A DNA stretch of 28,639 nucleotides, taken from the IMG/VR virus record IMGVR_UViG_3300042691_003435, positions 1 to 28,639 of that record; one strand, 5' to 3'. Within the stretch, counting starts at the first letter, position 1, and each line of letters begins with the position of its first letter. Shown here piece by piece: positions 1-7,223 of the stretch. The notes beneath the pieces are model-generated. The model did no database searches. It had not been told where the DNA came from and was given only the letters and a program-made list of their open reading frames with translations. The position numbers and the translations under genes are program-made. This DNA is from a virus.

Positions 1-397
1 CCACCTGCAGATCGGTGTTGGGGAGTCCCATAGCAAACTCTAGGAAAGATTGATTAAAGATCCGATCTCCCTCGAACAAGATATTACAATTGTGAGATGC
101 GATCCATTCTTGAATAGGGGGTTGAACTGCCATGCTTAGGCGATCTGTTCCAGCGAAAGTTTCGCCTTCCTCATATTTACCTAGAATGTAAAGATCTAGG
201 TTTTCATTATATAACGCAGAAATTAGTTTAGCTGGTTCGACTTGAATCCATTGTTTATCTTCCATAAACTTACGAAATAGCGTAGTCTTGCCTGTTCCTG
301 GACTACCACCGACAGCAATTAGTTTTCTAGTTTTCATAGGATTAGTTATAAGTTTAACATTTATAGTATCTGTAACACCTAATCTTTCGTTAAGCAT
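1..397 (-). CDS. P-loop kinase, candidate 5-hydroxymethyl-pyrimidine DNA kinase (C-terminus cut by window edge)
   Basis: I translated this from the minus strand; 132 residues are visible and no stop is reached before the window edge. Walker A is GGSPGTGKTT at residues 30-39, and a FEGDR segment near residue 110 resembles a kinase Walker B/substrate region. The ATG at 397 has GAGGAAG about 7 nt upstream and overlaps the previous gene by 8 nt; the in-frame ATG at 337 has no ribosome site. P-loop kinases of phage thymidine hypermodification phosphorylate 5-hydroxymethyl-dU in DNA, activating it for nucleophilic displacement. That role is inferred from position: last visible gene of a cassette with a TET/JBP-like dioxygenase and an ADDT-like transferase. 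I do not see the helical domain described in known 5-hmdU kinases, but the C-terminus is missing. It could instead be a polynucleotide or nucleoside kinase. Confidence 0.6.
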   Translation of the reverse strand, partial: MLNERLGVTDTINVKLITNPMKTRKLIAVGGSPGTGKTTLFRKFMEDKQWIQVEPAKLISALYNENLDLYILGKYEEGETFAGTDRLSMAVQPPIQEWIASHNCNILFEGDRIFNQSFLEFAMGLPNTDLQV

Positions 398-770
398 TTT
401 TCACTTCCTCAATAAGTTTCTTTAATTCATCTTCTGTAAATACCCAGACTCTTCCAATAAAATGATGTACATCAGAGTCAACATCGTGTTTCTTTGTAAA
501 AGTAATCTTCTTGACTAATTCTCGTGCTGCATTTTTAGCAAGATTCTCTTTAATCTCGTCTGCATAAGTTGGAACAGTATCCTTTAATTTTAAGAGTTCA
601 TGTGCTGATACTTTATGATCAACAATTAGTTTATTAAACTCATACTTGTCTAACAAGGTTTCAGTTATAAGACCCATAGCAATACTTCCGTAAGTTAATG
701 AATCTGTTGCGTTAATTGTGATTGTTGTTGGTGCTGTAATAGAACTTGTAACCATAGTATTATCAATCAT
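390..770 (-). CDS. Hypothetical protein in the DNA-modification cassette
   Basis: A 126-aa protein of no family I recognise. The start ATG at 770 has GGAGG 7 nt upstream and overlaps the stop of the ADDT-like gene by 4 nt (ATGA), so the two are translationally coupled. The first 30 residues are rich in Thr, Ser and Ile and low in charge. The rest is mixed charged and probably helical, ending in a Lys/Glu-rich helix. There is no signal peptide, membrane segment or cysteine pair. It sits between the ADDT-like transferase and the P-loop kinase, so a role in the modification pathway, for example as a DNA-binding or scaffold subunit, is possible. That is inference from location only. Confidence 0.8.
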   Translation of the reverse strand: MIDNTMVTSSITAPTTITINATDSLTYGSIAMGLITETLLDKYEFNKLIVDHKVSAHELLKLKDTVPTYADEIKENLAKNAARELVKKITFTKKHDVDSDVHHFIGRVWVFTEDELKKLIEEVKNA

Positions 771-1786
771 GCAAATGCCTCCAACCCTTCAAGTATAGGT
801 TCTTCATCGTCAAACATCCATTCTAAGTTTTCAATTTTACCAGTTCTTAAGAAAGAACTATATCTTTCTTTATCAATACCACGTTTATCATCTAAACGAA
901 GATCAATAGTTTCATTTCTTGATTGCCACAATACATCCCAGTCGATACCATACCACCCATCTCCCTCTGCCATTTTAATTTCTTCTGCTTGCCGATCCAG
1001 ATAGTATCCAAGATAGCGACCATGGTGTTCTCTAAAGATCTTTTTAAAAGAACACAGGCAGGTTTCCATGGTGAAGAAGTCAACAATATGTGCTAACTCT
1101 GGAAATCTGGTTTTTGTTTCTTCAAGAATCTCCCTCGCTTGTGATTCAAGTCTCGCATAATCCCCTCTAGACAACTTTCTATCCAGATCGTGCTCCTGTG
1201 CGACGGCATAAAGAAGTCCATTACGATGAGAGCGAGAGCCATCAAAATCATCAAGCATGAGGCTAGTAGGATTAATCCTAATCCCAGCAGTATGCTTAAG
1301 ATGCTGAAGATAAAACCAAGTGGAATAACGACCAAACTTATGCAACCCACTTTTAATGCTTCTCCACAAAGAGTCAAAGTTCTCCTCCTCATTGTCTCCA
1401 TAATAACTCTCCAATCTTTCTCGCTGTGTTCTGTTTCCGATAAAATTTTGATATGACTCAAACATGACAGGGAGATGCCCCTTGTTCCATTTGGTATCAG
1501 TCTGATAACGAAGTCGCTTATAATTTATAGTGTTCCACTGTGTAATACGATCTACAGTGGCCAACTCAAAATCTGGGAATTCATTTTTCAGAACCCAAGC
1601 AGTTGGCAATTGATATGTATTTCCATATAGCCAAGCAAGCCAGATTTTTTCCTCGTCATTGTGCTCGTATCTTTTATGCAAATAATTAGTACACCAAACT
1701 GCTGGATCACAGTCATCATATTTTAAAGACCATGCATACCAACGGATGAACGCTTCTTTACGATTTTCTGCTAAACGATAATCCAT
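767..1786 (-). CDS. Candidate amino acid:DNA transferase (ADDT, formerly alpha-glutamyl/putrescinyl thymine pyrophosphorylase)
   Basis: A 339-aa soluble, Trp/Tyr/Arg-rich, apparently all-helical protein. Landmarks are WLYGNTYQLPTAW at residues 52-64 followed by NEFPDF, FGRYSTWFYLQ at 151-161, and LDDFDGSRSHRNG at 178-190. I recognise this pattern from phage ADDT proteins, a family related to helical DNA glycosylases that replaces the phosphate of 5-phosphomethyl-dU in DNA with an amino acid or amine. The assignment rests on memory of the pattern plus context, not on a search. The ATG at 1786 shares one base with the stop of the GNAT-like gene (TAATG). Neighbours supply the expected upstream steps: a TET/JBP-like dioxygenase and a P-loop kinase. 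The C-terminus ends GLEAFA, loosely like the clamp-binding tails on two neighbouring proteins. Confidence 0.65.
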   Translation of the reverse strand: MDYRLAENRKEAFIRWYAWSLKYDDCDPAVWCTNYLHKRYEHNDEEKIWLAWLYGNTYQLPTAWVLKNEFPDFELATVDRITQWNTINYKRLRYQTDTKWNKGHLPVMFESYQNFIGNRTQRERLESYYGDNEEENFDSLWRSIKSGLHKFGRYSTWFYLQHLKHTAGIRINPTSLMLDDFDGSRSHRNGLLYAVAQEHDLDRKLSRGDYARLESQAREILEETKTRFPELAHIVDFFTMETCLCSFKKIFREHHGRYLGYYLDRQAEEIKMAEGDGWYGIDWDVLWQSRNETIDLRLDDKRGIDKERYSSFLRTGKIENLEWMFDDEEPILEGLEAFA

Positions 1787-2445
1787 TATACTAAAAATTC
1801 TTCTAACGATGGTTGTTCCATTAAAGCATCACGCAACCAAGCACTTCCAACTGCATCAATTGCTGTTTGTGTCTTTAATTTCTTCTTGTCCGACCATTTG
1901 TAATTTTCTAATCCTTCTGAACGGAATTGATCTCTTGCCTTATAAGGTGGCAAAGCCGAGATTGGATTTGCGATAGCAGCAGTTCTAAATGCGAGTTGCT
2001 CATTACGAGTGGGGAATAAAACTTGGTCAGAACGGAGACTACCTGTGGGGTCAACTGCCCAGAAGATGAGACCATTTCTGTAATGCCAAGTGACTGAAGA
2101 TGGCGTACAAGATATTTTAAGTCTTTGAGATTTTCGCTCTTCAACTGCGTACCTAATCCAAGATTCCCAACATTTACCTGCGTATCCATTTCCTTCCTTA
2201 CCTTCCAACGTAACAATTTCATAAAGATTAGCATATCCATCACGATTGTGTGTAGCAAAAATTAATGAAACAACCTCTCCATTATCCTCAAGTGCCATTG
2301 GAGGACATTTGTCATAGTTATGAAAACGATACCACAATGAATGTGCTGCCGATAAGAACTTGGTATTCTTACCAGATGGACTAATTTTAATTAACTCTTC
2401 AACTCTCGTTGAATTAACAAAATTCATGTTGTAAATCCACGGCAT
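1786..2445 (-). CDS. GNAT-like acyltransferase of the modification cassette
   Basis: A 219-aa protein from the ATG at 2445. An upstream TTG at 2466 lacks a ribosome site, and an ATG at 2427 is an alternative start. The centre has the GNAT pattern: a strand (LYEIVTL), a Gly-rich pyrophosphate loop KEGNGYAG near residues 83-90, then a helix with Trp residues, and later strands with an aromatic HYRNGLIFW segment. GNAT proteins move acyl groups from acyl-CoA to amines, and GNAT-like proteins occur in phage thymidine hypermodification clusters. The start lies inside the end of the glutamine amidotransferase gene, so expression is coupled. The last residues, PSLEEFLV, match the tails of the dioxygenase and the DNA polymerase. 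The substrate is unknown; modified DNA or a precursor amine is an inference. Confidence 0.55.
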   Translation of the reverse strand: MPWIYNMNFVNSTRVEELIKISPSGKNTKFLSAAHSLWYRFHNYDKCPPMALEDNGEVVSLIFATHNRDGYANLYEIVTLEGKEGNGYAGKCWESWIRYAVEERKSQRLKISCTPSSVTWHYRNGLIFWAVDPTGSLRSDQVLFPTRNEQLAFRTAAIANPISALPPYKARDQFRSEGLENYKWSDKKKLKTQTAIDAVGSAWLRDALMEQPSLEEFLV

Positions 2446-3106
2446 CCTCAATGACTTCTTTTTCAATTGTCATTGCAAGTTGATCATCAAATGTAATGTA
2501 ATGATTCATTAAGGTATTAATCGGTAATCCTGGAACCCCTGCTCTTTTTGGCACATCAGCAGTAGAAGTAATTATACAACCATTTGATATACTTGTCAAA
2601 TATAATGGACGCTTACCATTGCGATAGAATCTAATAACTTTATCGATATGCAACTCCACAACTGCAAGACTAGAATCTTTCCAACGAAGCAAAGGACTGA
2701 TACAATCTTCTGCTGTATGTAAAATCAATTCAGTGTCGTTTTTAGTTTCGCAATCGTAACCATAAAGTTCTTTCCATTTCTCAGGTAACTCCTGAGTAAT
2801 AACTCCGTTGTGAACTACTGAAAGATTTTCATTAGCAATCGGTTGATTAAATTCCAAGTCACTAGTGCTATAACGACAGTGGCCAATGAGATAAAGATTA
2901 CCATCTTCATTCACATAACTTGGAAAATTAAATGGAAAATCATCGGCAGGAATCGCTCGCTTGTCAGTGACAATCTTTCCATGTTTAACAAAGGAAATTC
3001 CAGTAGCATGCATCCCTCGAATCTTAGACTCAAGAAACACACGATGTAACATTAAGAAATCCTCTGCACGTGGTTCTTTAATAATAGCACCAATAACGCT
3101 ACACAT
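2414..3106 (-). CDS. Class II (Ntn-type) glutamine amidotransferase domain protein
   Basis: A 230-aa stand-alone glutaminase domain. It starts MCSVIGA, so removal of Met exposes Cys2 as the N-terminal nucleophile of class II amidotransferases (PurF/GlmS/AsnB type). Further family motifs are RGMHATG (30-36), GHCRYST (75-81, binding glutamine), VVHNG (97-101) and NDTE (123-126). Such domains release ammonia from glutamine and normally pass it to a synthase or ligase partner. None is fused here, so the acceptor enzyme must be separate. The start overlaps the dioxygenase stop by one base (TAATG), which argues for stoichiometric co-expression. Within the cassette it may aminate a carboxylate attached to the modified base or feed the ADDT reaction. 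The family is clear; the role is inferred. Confidence 0.85.
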   Translation of the reverse strand: MCSVIGAIIKEPRAEDFLMLHRVFLESKIRGMHATGISFVKHGKIVTDKRAIPADDFPFNFPSYVNEDGNLYLIGHCRYSTSDLEFNQPIANENLSVVHNGVITQELPEKWKELYGYDCETKNDTELILHTAEDCISPLLRWKDSSLAVVELHIDKVIRFYRNGKRPLYLTSISNGCIITSTADVPKRAGVPGLPINTLMNHYITFDDQLAMTIEKEVIEDAVDLQHEFC

Positions 3107-4431
3107 TATCCGAAAAACTCCTCAAGTGAAGTATTTGCTGCTTGTGGGTGCATCTTAATTAACTCTTCTTGTCCAACCTTTGACTCACAATATTCATACC
3201 ATTCCTTTTCTTCCCACATTCCAGGACTGACACCATTCCAAAGATGTCGCATTGAGCCATCTTCATAAAACTGTCCTGGATGTTCTTTATTAAGTCTGCG
3301 GGATTCGACATAATCGAAACGACAATCTTCATATGCTTTAGAACCCAACTCAAGCATCTTCTCTCTAAAATAAACTACCAATGAGATTCGTTCTGCTACA
3401 TCGTCAAGTAATTCGATTTGAGTATTACCGTGCATAACTTCATGATTATTAATCAGCAATAGATCTCCAGGTCTTGGATTAACTGCGACACGATATTCTG
3501 GTGCTACCAGATAGCATCCTTTATAATTACCATTATTACTTAGTGTTAATAAATTAGATAAACCAGCAGTATAATCACCAGCATCAAAATGGCAAGCAGT
3601 TCTAAAAGATTTATTAACAGTAACAGTAGTAAATGGAGTTTTAGGAACTAGGAATGCAGGATCTAATTTCTTTGCTGCTTCCATCTGATTATTGTAACGC
3701 CATGGTAGCAAATCACTAAAACCTTTAGCAAGAGATTGCAAAAAGGGGTATGACATAGCAAATTTTGCAGGCTCACGAGCAGTATAAGAAGTCGCACGAC
3801 CATAAGGAATTCGTGGATAACGATCAAACCATCCAGCGATACCAGACATAACACCATTAGCATAGGTAGTTGCACATACGTATGCTTTCTCTACTCTTCT
3901 AGCCTCAGCAATCATATCAGGATGATCTAACTTACGAACCTTCTCGACCCAGTCATTAAATACAAAGTTATCTTTTTTAACTGCCTGAATTCCCCAAACA
4001 TTATTTCTTGTGGATGGTTTCTCAGTCTTACCTTTGTGTTTGGCTTTAATAACATCAATCGAATCTCCATCCAGAGATGCTTTTGGATCCAAAAAATAAT
4101 CTAAAATATCAGACTCATACTCTGTAACCCATTCACGATTACCTAACTTTTCTGCTCTTGGACCAGCAGCCATTCCTCTATTCTGAGTTTCAGTTGCTGC
4201 CTCACGCAAACCAAAGTATGCTTGATCTTGCTGTTCCTTAGAAAAATAATTCTTGCGAAACTTTAAGATAATTCTTTCTTCAGAATATGTCATCTCTGGA
4301 TGTCCAGGAATCTCTGGCATATAAACATCACAATCTTCCTCAATGAGAAAATCGTAATGTGACTCATCAGGGAACTGCCCCAACATATGAGTCATATCAA
4401 GTTTTTCTTTTGCTACAATTACTTTGACCAT
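3106..4431 (-). CDS. TET/JBP-like 2OG-Fe(II) DNA base dioxygenase
   Basis: A 441-aa protein with a double-stranded beta-helix dioxygenase core in the C-terminal half. Visible ligands are His281 and Asp283 (RTACHFDAGDY), His334 (EVMHGNTQ) and Arg348 (ERIS) for 2-oxoglutarate. The strand pattern GCYLVAPEYRVAVNPRPGD before the distal His matches TET/JBP enzymes, which hydroxylate the methyl of thymine or 5-methylcytosine in DNA. The N-terminal 250 residues carry no domain I recognise and may bind DNA. The ATG at 4431 has AGGAG 6 nt upstream. It is the first gene after helicase gp41 and heads the modification genes. The C-terminus reads TSLEEFFG, almost identical to the end of this phage's DNA polymerase. 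No DNA cytosine methylase is in the window, so thymine is the likelier substrate; this is an inference. Confidence 0.75.
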   Translation of the reverse strand: MVKVIVAKEKLDMTHMLGQFPDESHYDFLIEEDCDVYMPEIPGHPEMTYSEERIILKFRKNYFSKEQQDQAYFGLREAATETQNRGMAAGPRAEKLGNREWVTEYESDILDYFLDPKASLDGDSIDVIKAKHKGKTEKPSTRNNVWGIQAVKKDNFVFNDWVEKVRKLDHPDMIAEARRVEKAYVCATTYANGVMSGIAGWFDRYPRIPYGRATSYTAREPAKFAMSYPFLQSLAKGFSDLLPWRYNNQMEAAKKLDPAFLVPKTPFTTVTVNKSFRTACHFDAGDYTAGLSNLLTLSNNGNYKGCYLVAPEYRVAVNPRPGDLLLINNHEVMHGNTQIELLDDVAERISLVVYFREKMLELGSKAYEDCRFDYVESRRLNKEHPGQFYEDGSMRHLWNGVSPGMWEEKEWYEYCESKVGQEELIKMHPQAANTSLEEFFG

Positions 4432-4440
4432 CTTGTTCTC

Positions 4441-5829
4441 CTAAAACTTAAACCCTTCAAATGATTCTGTTTTCTGTCTTCGCCCGAAACTACTTTTATC
4501 GAACATAGGCTCGTCGTCTTGTCCAGCATCTGATAGTCCAACTTGAGCGGATGCTTCAGTATCATATAATTTCATTTTTGCTCTGTCTATTCCAACAACA
4601 AATCTTTTGTAAAAACTAGGATCGTTATATCTGTTTTTCAACTGCTTAACAATAATCTGATTCAGTGCTTCTAGTTCTTCGTTACTCACAAGAGCAAACA
4701 TAAAGTCAGCAGTGGCTGGTAAACCGAATGATTCAGAAGTATCTTCAAGACCTGGATCGGAGTTAGTGAAACCAGAACGAGTTGTTTGTGTGGCTGATAC
4801 AATTGGTACATTATACTCAACTGCCAGACCTCTTAGTTCTTCTGCAATCGCCTTAATATATGTATAAGAATTAATACTTCCACCCTGTTTCATTCTTTGA
4901 CTGGCGCAGATATTTAAATAATCAATAAAGATAACATCAGGTTTGAATTCTCTCTTTAACTTTAATTCTTCCAATAAAGCACGGAAGTGTCCAGCGTGAG
5001 CACCAGCAGTTGGGTATTCTTTAATGATAAGTTTACCTTGTGTTTTCTTAACAATCTTATCAATTCTACTTTCGTAGATATCTCTATCAATTACTTTAAG
5101 TTCATCCATGGTTAGATTTAAAAGATTTGCATCAATACGCTCAGCAATTCTTTCTTCTGCCATTTCCATAGTTATGTATAATACGTTTTTTCCCTGTACC
5201 AAATGAGATGCGCCAACGTGACACATAAACAAAGATTTACCAACACCAGTACCAGCAAGTGCGATGTTTAATGTTTTCTTGCTGAGTCCACCTTTGGTGA
5301 TTTTGTTGAACATTTCCAAGTCGAAAGGAATTTTCTCTTCAACCCTATGATAAAAATCATACCTCGAATCATGGTCATCCAGATAGTCATGGCCAATATG
5401 ATTATCAAATGAAACGGCAAGAGCATCAGAAAGGATACTGGGGATAGCATCTTTCGTATGGACTTTGTCGTTACCTTCAATGATTTTGATTGAGGCGAGG
5501 ATTGCATTGTAGACTGCCCTATCTTTACAAAACTTTTCTGTGTGTTCAAACATCCAATCTTCATTGACTGGTTCATTACTTAATTGATCTATGTAATCAG
5601 TTACTTCGTTTAATTCTTTATCGCTTAAATCTTTGCGATTAGAAACTTCGATAGATAAAATTTCTTTTGTGATTGGCTTGTTGTATCTGTTAAAAAACTC
5701 TACAGTTTCATATGCGATAATCGATTCTTTTCTATCTGTGAAATACTCTCTTTTAATAAATGGGATAACTTTGCGACAATACTGTTCATCATAAATCAGA
5801 TTGCTCAGAATCTTTTGTTCTATTCTCAT
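4441..5829 (-). CDS. 41: Replicative DNA helicase, T4 gp41-like (DnaB family)
   Basis: A 462-aa hexameric 5'-3' helicase of the DnaB/RecA fold, close to the 475 aa of T4 gp41. The N-terminal DnaB-like helical domain covers about residues 1-110. The ATPase domain has Walker A GTGVGKS at 193-199, the YITMEM motif (H1a-type) near 218-223, Walker B VIFIDYLN at 299-306, and later SATQTTRSG with the arginine-rich C-terminal part. The ATG at 5829 is preferred over a TTG one codon upstream because it has GGCGGA 5 nt before it. The gene overlaps the 110-aa gene by about 40 nt. It unwinds duplex ahead of the polymerase and interacts with primase. The tail ends SFEGFKF. Expression follows UvsX and precedes the base-modification genes. 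Confidence 0.93.
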   Translation of the reverse strand: MRIEQKILSNLIYDEQYCRKVIPFIKREYFTDRKESIIAYETVEFFNRYNKPITKEILSIEVSNRKDLSDKELNEVTDYIDQLSNEPVNEDWMFEHTEKFCKDRAVYNAILASIKIIEGNDKVHTKDAIPSILSDALAVSFDNHIGHDYLDDHDSRYDFYHRVEEKIPFDLEMFNKITKGGLSKKTLNIALAGTGVGKSLFMCHVGASHLVQGKNVLYITMEMAEERIAERIDANLLNLTMDELKVIDRDIYESRIDKIVKKTQGKLIIKEYPTAGAHAGHFRALLEELKLKREFKPDVIFIDYLNICASQRMKQGGSINSYTYIKAIAEELRGLAVEYNVPIVSATQTTRSGFTNSDPGLEDTSESFGLPATADFMFALVSNEELEALNQIIVKQLKNRYNDPSFYKRFVVGIDRAKMKLYDTEASAQVGLSDAGQDDEPMFDKSSFGRRQKTESFEGFKF

Positions 5830-6121
5830 CAATTCCGCCTGTGTAGGTTATATCATTATTGGCAATACCTTGATAGATACACTCTTCAAGAATCTTGCCG
5901 ATGTATTGCTCAAATGGTTCTTTGTCAGTCAAATTCTTGCCTGCATAGTCAAGAATGTCATACTCAAATTTTAAACTTACAGTATCGTTGGGTTCATTTT
6001 CAACAAACTCAACTTTACCGTAGTTATAGATCATACCCTCAAACTCACCTTCTGTCAACTGTATTGGGTAGAGTCCATCTTTTTCGGACTCCATTACTTT
6101 GATTGGTAGATTATTCTTCAA
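5789..6121 (-). CDS. Conserved phage hypothetical protein between uvsX and gp41
   Basis: A 110-aa acidic protein with no family I can name. It seems to start at TTG 6121. AGAGGA lies about 8 nt upstream, inside the end of uvsX, whereas the first in-frame ATG (6094) has no ribosome site. The first half looks beta-rich (IQLTEGEFEGMIYNYGKVEFVE), with the core sequence SLKFEYDILDY. The tail is charged and overlaps the helicase start by about 40 nt. Its place between the recombinase and the helicase suggests a recombination or helicase-loading accessory, but no gp59-like signature is visible, so no function is assigned. Confidence 0.8.
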   Translation of the reverse strand: MKNNLPIKVMESEKDGLYPIQLTEGEFEGMIYNYGKVEFVENEPNDTVSLKFEYDILDYAGKNLTDKEPFEQYIGKILEECIYQGIANNDITYTGGIDENRTKDSEQSDL

Positions 6122-7163
6122 AGTCCAATTCCTCTAATGCCTTATCTAATTCATCAGAGTTTACCATATTGGTATTACCGATAGAATATTTGGTTTTAAC
6201 ATAGTCATAGAATGACTTATCCATAAGAACAGGCATCCAAAAATCTTTTGTATCAGTTTCTTTTAAACGATACTTCTTATCTTCACCAGCTTTTGCATAC
6301 CATCCATTTGAGGGTTTAATTACATGACCACTTTCGAGAGCGAGATCCAATAGACCGCTCCACTTGCTAATGCCACCATCAAAAGATACGCTAACAGGTA
6401 TCTTAGATTTTTCTTTAACATATCTACTCTTTTCTACGTTAATAATAAAATTGTAACCTGTCAGCTCAGTTCCATCCTTTTCTTGCTGACGACCAAGAAT
6501 GAAGATGTTGTCAGCTGAATAATAAGAACCAGTACCACCACCAACAATATCTTTCGGATACAAACCAATCTCTTTATATGTATGATTGACAACAACCATA
6601 GGAATATCTTTCAAGGTCAAATGTGGTGTGACCATACGAAAGAGACTTTTTAATTGTTTGGCACGACTCATGTCAGCAACAGACTTACCTTCCATTGCAT
6701 CTTCTACTTCTTTCTTAGAAGCAAGATTGCCGATAGAATCAATCACAATCATAATCTTTTCACCACGATCTAAATTCTGTAACTGCTGCATAATATCAAA
6801 CTTCAATTGTTCAACATCAGTAATCGGAGTGTGCAAAACTCTATCGGTATCAATACCGAATGCATCGAAGTATGACTGTGGCGTACCAAACTCTGAATCA
6901 TAAAACAATAATGCAGACTCGGGATACTTTTCCATATATGACTTTGCCATTAGTAAACTAAATGCAGTTTTAAAATGCTTACTTGGACCAGCCCACATTG
7001 TAAGACCAGGAGTTAGACCACCATCAAGACGACCAGAAAGTGCCACATTAATAATAGGAATGGTGGTTGCAACCATATCCTTTTTAGTGAAGAACTTAGA
7101 ATCTGCTAAGATGGCAGAGTCTTTAATAGTTGAATTCTTTTTAATTTTATCTAAGATACCCAT
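6111..7163 (-). CDS. uvsX: UvsX RecA-like recombinase
   Basis: A 350-aa strand-exchange protein. Walker A is GPSKHFKT at 59-66, the unusual form shared with T4 UvsX (GPSKSFKS), and Walker B is IVIDS at 139-143. After it come VVNHTYKEIG and GGGTGSYYSAD, matching DNA-binding loop 2 of UvsX/RecA proteins. T4 UvsX is about 390 aa, so this is somewhat shorter. The ATG at 7163 has AAGGA 7 nt upstream. A strong promoter (TTGTCT-17-TATAAT) sits immediately upstream, so this is the first gene of the operon running through gp41 into the modification cassette. It drives recombination-dependent replication with gp46/47 and gp41. The C-terminus is acidic, as in RecA proteins. Confidence 0.95.
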   Translation of the reverse strand: MGILDKIKKNSTIKDSAILADSKFFTKKDMVATTIPIINVALSGRLDGGLTPGLTMWAGPSKHFKTAFSLLMAKSYMEKYPESALLFYDSEFGTPQSYFDAFGIDTDRVLHTPITDVEQLKFDIMQQLQNLDRGEKIMIVIDSIGNLASKKEVEDAMEGKSVADMSRAKQLKSLFRMVTPHLTLKDIPMVVVNHTYKEIGLYPKDIVGGGTGSYYSADNIFILGRQQEKDGTELTGYNFIINVEKSRYVKEKSKIPVSVSFDGGISKWSGLLDLALESGHVIKPSNGWYAKAGEDKKYRLKETDTKDFWMPVLMDKSFYDYVKTKYSIGNTNMVNSDELDKALEELDFEE

Positions 7164-7188
7164 GTTTATTCCTTTTATGATAATATGT

Positions 7189-7217
7189 ATTATACGCTAA
7201 ATGTAGTTGCAAGACAA
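7189..7217 (-). promoter_or_regulatory. Sigma70-like promoter before uvsX
   Basis: On the minus strand there is TTGTCT (7217-7212), a 17-bp spacer, then a perfect TATAAT (7194-7189). It lies just after the gp43 stop codon. It should start the uvsX - gp41 - dioxygenase - ADDT - kinase transcript. The match to the host consensus suggests use of unmodified host RNA polymerase. Confidence 0.8.
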
Positions 7218-7223
7218 TTCAAA

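Noticed and set aside
1093-1461. Minus-strand frame of 122 codons with hydrophobic stretches, looking like a membrane protein
   Set aside because: It lies inside the ADDT-like gene in another frame; its hydrophobic run comes from out-of-frame reading and it lacks a ribosome site.
2427-2466. TTG at 2466 as the start of the GNAT-like protein
   Set aside because: There is no ribosome site before it and it would lengthen the overlap with the amidotransferase gene; ATG 2445 (or 2427) is more likely.
5815-6102. Plus-strand frame of 95 codons opposite the gene between uvsX and gp41
   Set aside because: It is Cys/His/Gln/Tyr-rich shadow composition with no ribosome site and no promoter on that strand.
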